64,000 nt of DNA, taken from the NCBI GenBank assembly GCA_030549495.1, contig JAUIRK010000136.1, positions 372,001-436,000 on the forward strand. The letters are read 5' to 3'. Positions 11,501 through 26,500 of the stretch are shown here, one piece after another. The translations under genes were made by a program, and so were the position numbers. The notes below the pieces were generated by a model. The model did no database searches and was not told the origin of the DNA. It saw only the letters and a list, made by a program, of their open reading frames with translations. How positions within the stretch are numbered: position 1 is the first letter of the stretch; the number at the start of each line of letters is the position of its first letter. The DNA comes from Nectonema munidae (lineage: Eukaryota; Nematomorpha; Nectonematoida; Nectonematidae).

Positions 11501-14500
11501 GAAAGACTTATTTTAAATTATGAGCAATGAAACTGATTCAAAACTGCCACTTTTAGAAGATAGAAGGAAGCACTTGAACAACTTTACTCATTCATGTAGA
11601 AAAATTAATAAAACAATGTAGATGAAAAAAATCCGAAAAAAACGTAGACACGTCATTGACGACAAATATTTTAAATTATTATCTACATTCAATTAGAATA
11701 CCAAAACCCCATTTTCTTAGATATCAATGAACCTCTTCAACCAGATATTAAAAAAGCTTAGAGCAGTTATAGGAATTTATTATAACATTAATATCCTGAA
11801 TTTGATTTATCCATGGATGGGTGAATTGACCTAAATAAAATCCAATTCATAGAAATATATTTAAAAAATTCAAAAAAAAGTTTTAATTAAAAATTTGTTT
11901 TAAAAATCAAATTTGTGAAATAATTATTTTTGTTTTTATTTTTTGGCAAGATTTAGTCAAATTTCATTTAACTTTAAAGTTTTGTACCCCTCAAATGCAT
12001 ATATTTTAAATAAGTTGTTGCGTGAATGTGTCCTTCGGGACCTATATTTATTATATTTAATTAAATGCATTATATTATCAATTTTACTCTTCAAAAGATT
12101 CTTATTAAAGCAAAACAATCTTGAAAAATATAAAAACATTTATTTTCATTTTGTAAATTAGTTAATTATTATTATTATTAACTCCAATAGTCAATATAAA
12201 CGCATAAGTTAGTAATTTTTACGACGGAATTAACAAGAACATGTATTAAGATACAACTAAAGGGGCCATCAAACTTGGTTTTTGTGAATGAGTGGTCCCT
12301 TAAACAATTGGAAATAATTAAAAATGATGGTTTTAGATAGGGGTGCCTGGTCAAAACGGCCCAAAACCAAAACAGTCTAAACCAAAATTTCCAAATAAAA
12401 ACGTCCAAAAACAAAAAAAGCCTAAACTTTCTTTGTATCCAAATAAAAGTAATCAAACTCAAAATCAAAAACTTCGAAAAACTTATCTATTCCTGAGTTT
12501 TTTCCAAAACTTACTCAAAATAAAATGTTCAAAGTTCAAAATTTGAAAATAATAAATACAATTTTTGAACCAATATCATCTACTATAGAAATAAAGTTAA
12601 AGTGTTTCCAATAGTATTTTAGTGAAGTCATTTCTATAAAGAAACCCTGGGAAAAATTGAATATTATTTTTTCTACAAAAACTGGGACCAAATTCACTCT
12701 GAAATAAATAGTGATCATATCTCAAGAAACTTTGGTTGTTGGTAAGTATTTAAACCCTATATAGTCAATACGGTCATGGGACAGTTGGACTTCAAGATAA
12801 TTCGGCTTCTATCTTATTATTTTTTGAGACCAAATTGTTTTGAGGCCGAATTTTCCGGGGGTCGAATTGACCTGTTCCCATTTTAACTTATTAATATTTT
12901 CAATAAATATTGTGTGCAATAAAGTTACTTTCAAATTTTCAAATTTTCACTGACATTTTTTGTTCGTTTCCTTCATTAATTAAACTTTGATAATTCAGCA
13001 AAGTTCAAATGTGTAAAATAACGCTTAGCTTCTCTTCTTTGTGTATTCCGACATAATAAATGAATGATCTGGAAAATGGTCGAACCGGAATCTTTCAGGT
13101 CCCATTGTTTCCGGCTAAGTGATGGCCAACTGTATTTGAATAAAGTTTGTGTTCTTAGACTGTAGTTCCAGCTTATTCTAACCTTCAGGTTTTTGGCCGT
13201 ATCGGTTTATGGTCGTATTGGCTATGAGCCGTTATGGTTTTGGCCATTTTGCTGTTTTGGTTTTGTGCCGTTTAGTTTTTGGTTTGGGTCATTTCGGTTT
13301 TGGGCCGTTTTGAACAGGAACCTTAGATAGGTGCTTTAAATATAGGTAATAATAGTTGAAATAAATTTGACCGTAGTTAAAATGTTTTTAAATTTAGAAA
13401 AAAATAGTTATTCATAAGTGCATTTTTTAAATGAACTTTTTATAAAAATTTTAATTAGTGATTTATAAATTAGATGCTATTTATTGCCTATAATATTCCC
13501 AAATGATACAAAATTTTAATTTTAAGGGGTTAAGTGTCTCAGTACGAATAAAGACATGTTTGAAGTTACAAGTTATAATCTTGTGAGAAACTTCAAAAAA
13601 AAATTGTGAAATAAGGTGCATACTTTGATGTGCGAAAACTGTTGGTTCTGGGAGAGAATAAGTGCGTCTTTTCAAAGTTATCCTTTCCCTGCTAAGATGG
13701 TAGTATATAAGATTACAGAGCAATTTGCTTTTTTCTTCGTCATCATCGTCATCATTTCTTAAGCTGCATATGCTATTTTCAATGATAGAAGGAAAGGAAT
13801 CCAGCCAAAAGGGAAGTTGTGGAAAGAAGAACATAGCGAATGAAAGTAAATATAAATTGGATGGATTTAACGTAAAAAGACTTGTGAAATAGAAAATCAC
13901 TCGCTTCCAAGATAAAAAGAAAGGACAAAGCATTGAGAGAGTTTGTTGGGATTGAAACAAGAGTGTACAGGAAAAAGTGATCAAAGAAGACATAACACTT
14001 TTCTGATGATAATTTGCCGATTTCCCTTTGAAGGAAGGATTGGAGAAGATGCGATTAAACTTGGTGATTTCGGCTTGAACAAAAGACAAGCTCTTTTCGC
14101 AAACATTCTGTGACGAGTTTGAAAGATTGGAAAAGTGTATGTGTAAAGTGGCAAAGGAAACACTAAGAAAATAAGCCTTAGAAGTGATAGCAGATTGAGA
14201 ATTGGAGAATTTTAAAAAATTTTCGTCAACTCTTTTCTCCAATTCTTTAGTTAATTTTAGAAAAATTGATGAGGACAACATGTTTTCTGCCTTAACGTCG
14301 CAGTATATGAAGAGGAAGCGATAGAAGAGATCTTTGAAAACTTGATAAGTCTTTGAGTGCTGAAAGAAGCGATTTTTCATTTGAATGCAATCAAAGTGTG
14401 CGTAAAAGTATAAAGTGATAACAGCAGATTGAATAGAGATATCTCTTGCGAAAAACGAAACTTGTGGGATGAGAATGGAATTCAATGCTTTCACTATACT

Positions 14501-17500
14501 AGTGACAGCTTTGCTACTCGATAGTTCAGTTTCATTACAGTCATCACGAGAAGAAAAGATTTCATATGCTAAAAGAGAGTAGAGAACACAGTATTTCAAT
14601 GAAGTGCGTTCACTTTTCAACTTGAATTTAATAAAGGCAAGAAGGGATTTGAGTCTTTCTAAAAGAATGAAAGAGTATCATGATATTTACCGTTTCAGGC
14701 TCAATGGGACACAAGTGTGCCGTAAAATAAAAGTGTTCTTTTTCAAGTTATATAAAAACTCATTGAAAAAGATAAGCAGACGAATATATTCAAAAAAATC
14801 CAATGGGAATAAAAATCATCTAATTTAATTCGGTTTGCTCTTGTCCTCTTTACAAGGGGGACCAGTTCAGTTAACACAGGTAAATTACAAAAATCATCAT
14901 TTTGCTTAATTATATTATTGCTAGATAGCAGCATTTTTAAAATAATTTAGATAAAAATAATATGTAAGTATAATATTATGATGATATTAAAGATGATTTA
15001 TACTACGCGTTCTACCAAAGATAGACGTTTAAAAAACTAAGCATCGTTATCGACATAAACCTCTCTTTATTCATGTCAAATATCCATTTTTTAAACTAAA
15101 AAATGAAATATTTAGGATTTAAAAATAAGTTTCTCGTTATTTACTCCAAACATATTCTATTTGAAATTATAAGAAGATATATGCAATTAAATAACGAACC
15201 AACTAAATAAATAATTAACTGCCTCTATAACTAACTAATTAAATAGATGGCCTTTTTGAAGGAGGATTTTGAACGGCACAAAGCCAGCATTTGTTATCAT
15301 CAATCGAACTTTGATTTTTTTATTTTAAATCGTTTAAATTTGGCGTACAAAAAGGGAACAAGAAGAAGGTACAATTTATTTGTCATTATTTAATATATAC
15401 AAATATTATAAACTGTAATAATGTAATAAATGCTATAGTTTGTCGTCTTATCTTGCACTACTATACACCGATATTATCCAGTTTTGGAGTGTTATAACTT
15501 TAAGTAGATGTCCAAATTAACATCCGCACCGGGCAGAACTTATGCTTGGTACGTCACACTGATTGCAACTTGTAATTATACTTGAAATTGCTACATTTTC
15601 AACTTCATAAGTTATAAGATTTCTTCTAACATAAAAAAATTCCTCTTATATTAAACATTCATGCATAATACGAATGCATGAAGAATATTTTTCTTCTTAT
15701 AAAAAAATAAAGCACAAAAGAAGTATTTAATTATACCCCGTTACGATCAGGTTCATGACTGGTTTTAACTTATGATTCTCTTCCTATGGAAAGATATTAG
15801 TAAAAAATTCCAATTTTAAACTTTTTGTGTATTTCAGCAACCTGAGTTCCATTTGGAAAACTTTTTTCAAAGTGGAAACTTTGTCAGAAAGAAAAGGCAA
15901 AGTCTGAACGACAAACTAAAGAATTTGCATGATTTGTAGTAGCTATCATAAAAAACTTCTATTTTATATCTTAATTTGATCAAAGATACTTCAAACTATA
16001 TCTAGATTCTAGATGTATATCAGTTTCATATAAAATTCGATTTATTTAAAATTATCTGTAGAGTTACATGATTAATATTGTATACATAAAATGGATCTAC
16101 TTTTTAAAATACTTGAATAGGCCGGTATTGATTTGAAAATTAACTTATTTTAAAAGAGTGTGACACCAGTGTAACATGAAATGAAAAGCGTCTGCATTGA
16201 GTATATAACATTACGATGAAAAAAAAGCTGATGATTAGTCTTAAAAATTTTGGACCTCAAAGATTAAGCAAATTATATATTAACACTTAAAAATCTGACA
16301 CCAACTACCAAATTTTATTAGATACCGATTCCGACTACAACCTCCCAACTCCGAATACAGCCCCTGGTTTTAGTTTATGACAATTAAAAACTAAGTATTA
16401 GATGTATACGAAATTTAGTAGAAAAGTGTTTATAAAGAAGGATATGTCCATAAACAACGATAAAGAAAGATATAAGGAAAAGAAAAATACCTATATTCTT
16501 TAATACTTTTTCTTCACAAACTTCTTCGTTAAGTGTTGAGTTGTTATCAATCATATTTACATGCATAAAGAAAAAAGCGATTTTCATCGTTAAAATGAAG
16601 ATATGTTCTGAACTCAACTCTTCGCAGATCAATATTTTTTTTAGTAAAACAGATTCAATGATGTCACAAATTTGATAGAGAGTTAGAGAGTAGCTTGGCA
16701 ACTTCCTAGTTTCAAAGTTATGTGAGAACAAATCGCATAAAGGCGAATTAAGATCATTATTATCACAATCGTCATCACCATCATCTAAACTTATAAGAGA
16801 TCAAAATAAAATTCACAAGTAAATCTTGATTCAGTTAAATTCATCGACAATTTGAATGGTAAAGTCATCAGGAGAAATTACAATGAAATTTTGTGTATAA
16901 ATGATTACTTTATACAAGCACACATATACACAACACAAAAATTTATTAAAAATGAAAAAAAAAATTGATTTATAAAATCATTCATACCCAAAATGGATAT
17001 GAAATCAAAAAAAAATGAATAATAAAAACAAGTTAAAGTTGTTTTTAATTTAAAATATATCATACTTTGGAAAATCCGAGATAGTAATATGACAAGTTTG
17101 AATTTTACGTTTGAGATGCAAACTTTCATCCATAGTGAAGAGACCTTTAACACCCGCGCGAAAACCAATTTATCTCATCACTCCGAACAATTAACACATT
17201 TAAAAAAAGAAACATCGGCTCAATTCAAATAATTTACAAAGTTATCGATTATTTTAATCATCTTAATAAAATTAGAAATTAACCAGTTGTTTTAAAAGAA
17301 ATGAAGGCATAAAATTTAGTTATCATAATAAAACATAATCATGTAATGTAATTCAAACGAACACTAAATTAATCAATTAAACCATATTATGAGTGATTTT
17401 AAAGATAAGTACAAAACTAAAATGAGAAAATATATTTTAAGAGGAAGTTTTCGCCAGGGTTTTGGGGTAAAGTTGCATTTTTGTATGTGGTAAGTTTTAG

Positions 17501-20500
17501 AAACGTATTATGCATAATGTTTAATACAGGGGTCCACATAGTTGGAATTATTAGCGGGTGGCGATATTTTTTTTATTTTATCTACATTTAAAATCTTCCG
17601 ACAATTTATGTTTTAATCATAATCATTTTGTTAAAAAGTTTAGAGTTGAAAATTATTATGAACGTTTAAATTTCATCATTGCTAATTAAAAATCATAAAA
17701 TATTCAAATAAAGAATCATTTTATATTAAGAATTTTTCAAAAAAATATATACCCAATTAGCAAAGAAAAAAACCAATAGATATAAACTTTTAGTGCCACA
17801 CTATTGATCGTGGTTTATAACTCACATCTTGGATATGTTGACTTGATTTTTTCAAAAATAATTTGTTTTCGCCATATTAAGGACTCTATCATATACGAGG
17901 GATTTGAGCTAGAAGGTAGTGAATTCGATCACACTGACTAACAAAGTAATTCGGCTGGGACCTGAAGTTATCCGCAGTTATGTCGGATTGGGTGCTATAG
18001 GTTCACAGAACAAAACTTTTTTATAATAAATTTTGAAAATTATAAAAAAAAAAGTTACGCCTCACACTCAAAAAAATCAGGATGTACGCCCCTAAATGAT
18101 ACATATATTCAAATTTAGCTTGTTTAATAAGAAGGCAATTTTTTCATTCAAATATAAAATCTTTTAGATACAAAAAATATATTCTTGAGAAAGAAAATTA
18201 GTACAAAATGTTTATTTTTCAATAATAAAATTAAAAGTAATGAAATAAAAAAATGACGATTTAACTTTATAATCATTCTGATAAACAAATACATCATAAA
18301 ATTTTAGATGCCCTAAAAAAATATTAGGAATTATAAACTTTAATGATAAAAAAGTACATCGTATAAGAGTCGCATTTATCCACTCCTGTTATAAAATATA
18401 AAACTAGTTGTGTGGTGATTGACTCAATTTTTAAATACCATTAATTTATTAAATGGAATTATTTAAAATTCAAAATTGATCTTTCATATTCAAGACACAT
18501 TTTAAACATAAATATACGAATTAAAAATTTTAATGCAATATAAAACGTTAAGCAAAACTAATAAGAGTAAAGGTTGGAACATTTTAGATTTTCAATGCTC
18601 ATCAGCCGTTATTCAACCTTTCAGAGCGATTATACATTTCGAGGAATCGCTATAAGTACGGGGAAAGAAGCAGCAAGTTTTTCCGATACGCTTCTAATGC
18701 CGATACTTCAAAAAAGCACTATTCTTACGACGCCCGATTCCGATTAATCGTCCTATCAGTCATGGCGTCCCCGCCACCCTGAAGCATCATCCCAGGCAGC
18801 TTCGCGGCAACGCGTCAAAAATATGAGAGCATGGACTATGACATCAAAGACATGAATTTTGAGTTAAAAAGAACCAAAATCTTGATTATAACGTTATTTT
18901 TAAAATTTTAATAAATCCAATAAAAACGAACTGAAAGTAAAAATTTTCAAGACATTATTGCTGAAAGTAACAAAGTATGATAGCCTTAAAAATCATTCTC
19001 CTTGATTATTATTATTATTATCTTATATCAGATTTTATTATTCTTAGAGAAGAGAAAAGTCCCTCCAGCCAGTGTTAAAGAGAGGGCATACACAATAAGA
19101 AAAAATTTATACATTTGATTTATAAAGGATTCTAGGATGGCTTTAAATGGACTTTGACTCTAAATCATTTAGAATTGGGTGACTCCTTGACTTCTACTCC
19201 GGCCCTGATGAAAATACGCAATATTAAGCTTGTCAATTGGGAGCTGGTTTATAATGTGTATAGTTGCCCATTCTTTGTTTAAATATAATCAAGATTTATC
19301 AAAAAATAAAGTATTTATCATACATAGAAACATTAGAATGCGGCAAATGCCATTATTTGGTATGGAGGCACCAAGGAATTTGAGGAAGTGGTTGAGGAGG
19401 AGAAATTTGGAATCAGGTGTGACAAGAGAAATGCAGAAAGAATCTAGGAAATCCATTTTAACAACTTTTTCATCGTTTGAAACACAAGTAGAGCTTTCGG
19501 AATCCGACAAAACAGAAGAGAAAATTGATCTTTTTTGTCGTAAAATTTCTATGCCACGCCACTTAAATTCTGAATCTATTTTCTCATCTTCATAAATACT
19601 TTTTTCATCAATCATTAAACTGTCTTCTAAAAAGAAAAAAATCAAAATAACGAGAAAAAAATTGTATAAGGTTGTGAAGAAATTATGAAATTGTTTCCAA
19701 TTTACGGAGATTTATAATTATATATAAAATTAAGTTGTGCTTTTTATTGAAAATGACGAAAACTTTTCATATCAAATATGCGTTTCTTAAAAATTTGTAG
19801 GTCAGAACACTTTTGAAAGTCTTTAGCAGTTGATGCAACAAAATAAAGCCTCATTAAAATAGCAATTATAGTATGAAGAAATTTTATTATCATCAGTTTG
19901 AAAGAAAAAAAAATCACAAATATCAGACAAAGAGGATTTTTCATTGAGCAAGCATTATTATACGTCTCATAATTCAATTTTATTTTCTAACTTTTGATTT
20001 TAAATTACATTACTTTCTCCATTCTGAATTAATATGATGAAGTGTAAACAGTAGAGTGATTAAGTAACGAGTGATCAAATGTCACCTAACGGTATTACAT
20101 ATATTTATTATTTAACTTAGGAAAATATTTAATTTAAAAAAACATTAATTTAATGAGAAAAATTCGTTTATTTCAAATAGGATATTAATATATGTTTACA
20201 TCCAAGAGAATTTTAAATAATGATTATAATTGATATAAGAATAAAATTACAAAACATTTTATAGCAATGCGCATGATTTTAAATCGATCAAGTCAGTAAA
20301 ATTAATATTTTATACACGAGTAATATAAAAAATGCGAAGAATAAAAGATCACACACATTTTTATTCCCTCGTTCGCAACCCTTTTTATACGGTGGCACCT
20401 TTGTTGACATTTAGAAACTTTGCGGCACCTATATGATAAAATCTATCAGCAGTCTTTTGCTTAAATACAAAATTTCAATATAATAAAATCTTTGCATAGA

Positions 20501-23500
20501 TATAACTCAACAAAATAACTATATAAAAAACATTGCATCAAAATACATTATATTTGTAAAAAATATAACGATATGAAAATAAAACAAAGGAAAGATAAAC
20601 CATACGAATGTAAAAGTTGAGCTTACAAAAAATATAACTGTATTGATTGGCATAGTTGGATTAACTCTTATTTCCCAGATTTTAGTTTTATTGCCAAAAT
20701 TGTGAGAAAATTGAAAACTATTTACACTTATTGAGATCAATCATAATTAGTAAAATATATTATGAGAATGTTTTCCTATTTAATTGTATTAAAATGATTA
20801 TAAAATATAATTACTACTGTTAGCGAAAATTTTATATAAAAAAGCAGCTAGGTGGAAAGTTTTAAAAGCAAAAAAATAATTTAAACTAATAAAGAGTAAT
20901 ATGTCTAATGTAATATGATAACAATCTTCAACCAATCTTACGGCAACATAACATCGGTTGGAATTGCTGGGTTAGAGCATTAGATGATTTTATTTGAGTG
21001 AAAAAATATTTTTAGAATTCAAAAGTTAAAATAATAAATCGGTGTCAAAATTAATATGCATTTAATGGGTAGGTTAGGCTTAGCCAAAAACACAAATAAA
21101 GTCTGGAAATAGACAAAATGTTACCTTTGTAGATTTGAATTTTTATGAGTAACTCATGTTACTTGGTCTGCGAAAAATTAAGAGACATTGATATACCATT
21201 TTAGTTCTATTTTGTCATTTTGCGATTCTATTTTGTCTTTTTAATTAGAATTAGAAAGAGACGAAATAGAATTGCAAAAAGAATATAAAATATAGAATAA
21301 AAAACCAACGTCATTTAAAAGGGTGTGACTTTTTGTCGAAATAAGCGAAATTCTTGTTAAAACTTTGTGAAATATTAATTTTTTCCAACAAATTAAAAAT
21401 AATACGATGTATTTCAATGCTTTTAACAATTTCGAATTAAAAATAAACAAATATTTTTTTATTCATTAAAGTTCAAAAATCCAAAATTTTATTAAAAACT
21501 TTTGGAAACTTGAATTTTTTCAAAAAAAAATATTGTCATGAATTTCATTTTTTTTTAAACTATTTACAATGAAAGAAAAAATTCATCAAAAAAAATTTTT
21601 TCATTGTAAATAGTTTACATCAAAATCCAGGCATTATCTTCACTTTATTTAAAAAAAATAATATTTATTAAAATATTGCAATTTAGGTTTATTTAAGATT
21701 TTTGAACTTATAATAAATGAATATAAGTAAAAAAATTTCATTCTAAATAGTTTAGAACATTGAAATAGCTGGGGTTATTTTTCAATTATTTCAAAGAACA
21801 AAGATTTCGGAAAGTTCTGATTCATTAAAAAAGTCCCACCCTTTAAAAAACAGACTTTGCTGTAAGATATTTAAATTTAGGAAGAATATCGGATACCAGA
21901 TACTGAAAATTGTTCGGGAGAAATTGAAATCATTATATTTTCTTTACGAAAATCACAATATTTTCTTTACAATCGTTAGTTATAGTTCATTAGTTTGATA
22001 TCATAATGTCATTACCAAACGAATAGAAAAGGATGCAGTTAATATAATCTACTAGCATCAAAAAAATTTCAAACGCAGCTAAAATCTACCACATTAAATA
22101 TTTTAAGGGATACAATAAAGAGTGGGAAGATCTTGGATCCCTTTTCTTAAAATAGTCTAAATTTCACATTTGAATTTGTGTATTTATACGTATGATAAAA
22201 TTAAACAAGCTAAAATACGAACAACTAATTTATAACGCCGGTTTGTGATTGAATCCAACTTACCCCGTTATAAAGGATATATAATGTATTCCGAAACACA
22301 GTGAGTTATCATAAAATCAGTGAGTGATAGTAAAATAAAAGCTCCTGATCATACTCTTTTCAATTTTGGGTCTCCAAAAAGTATACATTTTGAAGTTCAT
22401 ATTGGCACTAAGCAAATTCTAATTTGCACTACGCAAGTCAAAAAAATTCATAGCATAACAAATATTTTTTCCAAGTTGGCCAGAAATTTTATACTCAGAC
22501 CGCCTTATGGCTACATCTTTAACCTGAAAGGATTAAACAATTTGGTGAAACAATATATTTTATAACAGAAATGTAAAGTATATAAATTTAAATTAAAAAA
22601 TTTCTTGTATTGGGAAACTCTAACACGTAAGCTATGGTTTTCATATATACAATCATATCTTGATTTTCAAATTAGATATATTTATTTATTTTTTTTGGAT
22701 TCATATAGTCAAATAATATGGTTAAAAAAAGAAAATAATTTACCATTTATCAAATTGTCATCTTCTTTATAACAACAGTTCCATCCTTTGGCATCTTTTT
22801 CACAAATTTTGCGATATCTGGACTTCCAAAAAAGCACAAATTTTTCTTTCTAAATAAATACTTTATCAAATCTTTATTATACAAAACAATATAACTTCAT
22901 TTTAACGCATTTTAGAGCAATGTTTCAAAAGGGAACGCAGTCGAACTCCTGCTTTCAACCAAATTAAACAGGAATTTTTAAAATCGTCTGCTTTGTTGTG
23001 TCGTAAATGGGTTAAGAGCTGTTTTCCAAGATTAATACGAAAAATATCAAAGAGTACTTTTACATGGTTGCAGGATAAATACGCATAGAGTGTAATTATC
23101 ACCCATCCTCAAAAAAGTTAATAGAAATAAATAAACAGAATACATAAAAATTCCGGATCAAGTAAAAACAAAAAAATATATATATAAATATGTTCTTGTT
23201 GGATATGTGGTGGTACAGACGAGAATCTCCTATCATTGGTCGACACAATTGTCAATCATACTGCTACAAATGAAGATTGGCAATTTTACAATATTTTCCA
23301 ATTTTGATTAATTTTTCTGTATTTGACAGAAATCTGCAATTTTTCTATTAAAAACACGAATAAATCAATTCTCTATTTTGTCATGAATAAAGATTTTTCT
23401 TCCTATGATTGGCAAATGTACAAATAAAAATGGCAATCACCATTGTAACAGTATGACCGACAATTATTCCGAGAAAGGCAAAGATTCGGATTTGGCCTTG

Positions 23501-26500
23501 TATAATTGCGCTCTAATGTACCTTGACATACAAAAGTGCATTAAAACGGTGATCGTTTCAACCAAATTTAAATTTTTGGAAACATAAATCAGTATGCGAT
23601 AAGTGCTATAAATCGCAAGAAGTGGGCAACAAAAACTGCAAATTAAACAAAACCCTGCAATGCTGGTAAGCCTTAGATTAGACTTTAGATAGAGGAATAA
23701 TTTTTTCAAAGAAAGTGGATAAATTCAGTCTAGCTTTTATCCAATAATGAAGTTGAATAAAAATGGTTTTTGAAAAAGTATTTAATGGGTACATTTACGA
23801 TTTTATAGAAGTCGGTGTTTTCACGTCACTTAAATTAATGAAAAATAATTAAACTGAATATCAAAGAATGGAATTTTTGTAATTACTCAAAATGTTAAAA
23901 AAAATTAAGGATACGAACATTTTTATCAGAAAAGGAGCAAGTAACAATAGCAATTGTAATAATATAATATAATCAATCTACAAGAGAAATACTATCCTAC
24001 TAAAATAAACCAAATATAGGGTATAATAGGCTTTTGTTTTTTTTGAAAGATATATAATTCCATGGAAATATAGAAAATCTAGTTTTTTAAAGAATTTTGC
24101 AGTTTTTGGTTCTTTTTAGAATGTTAATGAATAAATAAAGATAGCTTTTTAAATCAAAGAAACGCAATGATTTCATTAATCTAGTATTCTTTTTATATAA
24201 GATAAAATATTTTAATATTGAAAACTCTGGAATTTGAGGATCATGCACGGTTTTTTGAAGCAACATATCCAGAAATTATGAGGAAGCATAAAGATTGATC
24301 TCAAAAAAAAGATTCCATTAATTTCTTTTAATTGAGTAACTGCTCAAAAGCGATACGACTAAAATAAATACCTTGAAATACTGATTTAAAAAAAGGAAAT
24401 AAAAAAAGAGTAATTGTAAATGAAAATACTTTTTTTAAAAAAGACAACTTCTTAAATTGTTGAGGGAGAAAAAAATTGAATTCTAGAAGGCATTGAATTA
24501 GAGCAAAAGCCTTTTCAGTGTAGCCGCATTCCAAACACAAAGTCGACAAGTTAAAAATTTGACCTTGAAAAATTGAAATAAGAAAACGTTCCACAACGTA
24601 TATAAAAAAAGAATGCATATGGTAAGCAAAAAAATATAAAATTGTATTTATTGGACTTTTCCTCAACCAAAATTAAGATATACGTAAAAATAGTCTAATA
24701 AAATAAACAAAAAAACTAAATACGCAGATATGATTTGTTTATTTAAAACAAAAATTCATTGAAAAACCGATTTATAAGAGACTAATAATTTTTAGCACAA
24801 ATAAAGGAAACACATACGCATAGATTTGCCATTTTTACTTTAAGTGTTTATTCTTATTTTAAGTGAGATTTTTTTATAAAATGTAAGTTTTTTAAACTAT
24901 ATTTGTTTCAGTTTTTTATGTAATTATAATCTATTAGTTATTCTATCCTTCTAATTCAACTTTTTTTTTATACTTTTCATTAATTAAGTATACTTTTTAT
25001 AAAATGTAAAAAATTATAAAATAAATTTTAATCAATGAAAATTATATAATAAAAAATTATAATAAGATTGATATAATAATTATAAATGAAACTAATTATT
25101 GTATTAAGTGTAACTTTTTTAATATCAAATCTCTAACTAAATTAAATAAATTAATAAAGAGTATTAAAAATTGAAATATAAAAAGTCAAAATGAATAAAA
25201 AAATATATAAAAAAATTAAGTTAAAGAGCTTACACTGAAAAAAAGACTTAAAACAAGAAGACGCATTTAAAGTAAAAAAGAAAAAGTAAAGAAGGACGCA
25301 CCGAAACTGAAAAAGGATGCACATGGTACATTTCAATCATATCACTGGAAAATATTTTGTTTTATTTCTATGTTCTCGATTTATAAGTCGTAGAGCTGGG
25401 CACTTACGTAAATAGCTAAAAAATAAAATAAAATAAAAAAGTAACAACCCTAACAACTACCATACAATAATATATTCTTTTTTGGTAAATAACTGTTAGC
25501 GTATGAGAATAAATCAACATTATATCCAAAAGATACAAAATAACCATGCAACAAAGATAAAAGTCAACTATTAATTAACATCAGACTCATCTTGTAGCAG
25601 AGAGTAACAATAAAATTGGTTTATATTAAAATTGCTACTTACAAGCATAAGCCAAAATTTTCGATTTTAAAAACCTGAAGTATATCTATTCAAATATTCT
25701 TTTAAATTAATAAACCTTCAAATAAATATCCTGCTATTTTTCGAGTTTATTCTTAATTGATGTCAATAAAGGAAAACAAATGGAAGAATTAGAAATGAAA
25801 ATTAGGCATACATTATATGGAATGAATGGGAAAAATTACTGGCTATTTTTTATTTTAAATTTTGTTTGAACATTTTTTACTTCAAGGGGTAAATTTTGAT
25901 TTTGATTGATAGGTGCCACAGAGTAAACAATTTTGCAAACCCTGCTTCAATATCAAAGCCATCTAGAATTACAGCACAGTGGTATGCACTACAATTAAAT
26001 TTGTGATTTGAAAATAATATAATAATAACCTAAAGCGTTTCTCTCGTACATGAAAATTTCATGTGCCATTACAAAATTTTTTTGTAGTCTTGGAAAAAGT
26101 ACGAGTGTGAAAAAACGTTTGTAAGTCGATTCAACGCGTGAAAATGAAAAAAAGGTGAAAGAGTTCGTGAGAAAAAAGAGGTAATGACGCCAAATCACTT
26201 CATTATCCGAAAATGTCTTTATAAGAAGTTGCCAATCCTTGAAAACCTTTTCTGGTATTTCAAACTCACTGGCCAAATCGAGGCAAATGAGTTTGAGATC
26301 TGTGCTATACGGAAACAACTTCGCTGCTTTTAGGCCAATTCCATGCAGTTTTTTCAGTTTTTGAATATGCGATTTGGATGAAACACTTGCAATTAAAGAA
26401 TGCGATTTTGATAACCGCAAAAATTCGAGCCAAATTTCCAATGAATCTTTTTCAGTTGGAAGAGAGAGTATATCAGATATGTTACCATCTTTCTTAAGAG

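Larger units (their letters stand above)
19627..24371 (-). other. NRDE2 intron
   Basis: Long AT-rich intron. It contains a hairpin at 21556-21617 and a diverged MITE at 22902-23015. A GTTCGCAACCC...GGTGGCACC tract at 20365-20430 looks like a solo hAT subterminal end. No further exon was recognised. Confidence 0.4.

Noticed and set aside
13481-13623. C-terminal tail of the NRDE2 379-residue open frame
   Set aside because: The downstream exon at 8565-8444 has family motifs and joins in phase from a GTATGC donor at 13624, so the tail is more likely intron. An alternative transcript end cannot be excluded.
14743-14934. Minus-strand 63-residue frame as an NRDE2 exon
   Set aside because: No family similarity, and neighbouring exons already join in phase without it.
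15830-15925. Missing NRDE2 exon in the 14.7-16.5 kb intron
   Set aside because: Suitable AG and GT sites exist, but the required phase meets a stop or leaves the wrong number of bases.
17885-18010. tRNA gene or SINE around GAATTCGATCAC
   Set aside because: Only a B-box-like string; no A box at proper spacing and no cloverleaf arms.
17531-18097. hAT-like MITE with CAGGGGTCCACAT and ATGTACGCCCCTA ends
   Set aside because: The ends match poorly and the flanking octamers (GTTTAATA and AATGATAC) do not agree.
19230-19595. 121-residue plus-strand open frame
   Set aside because: Antisense shadow of the NRDE2 exon 19626-19324.
20365-20430. Solo hAT terminus (GCAACCCTTTTTATACGGTG)
   Set aside because: It resembles hAT subterminal sequence, but no partner end or transposase remnant was found nearby.
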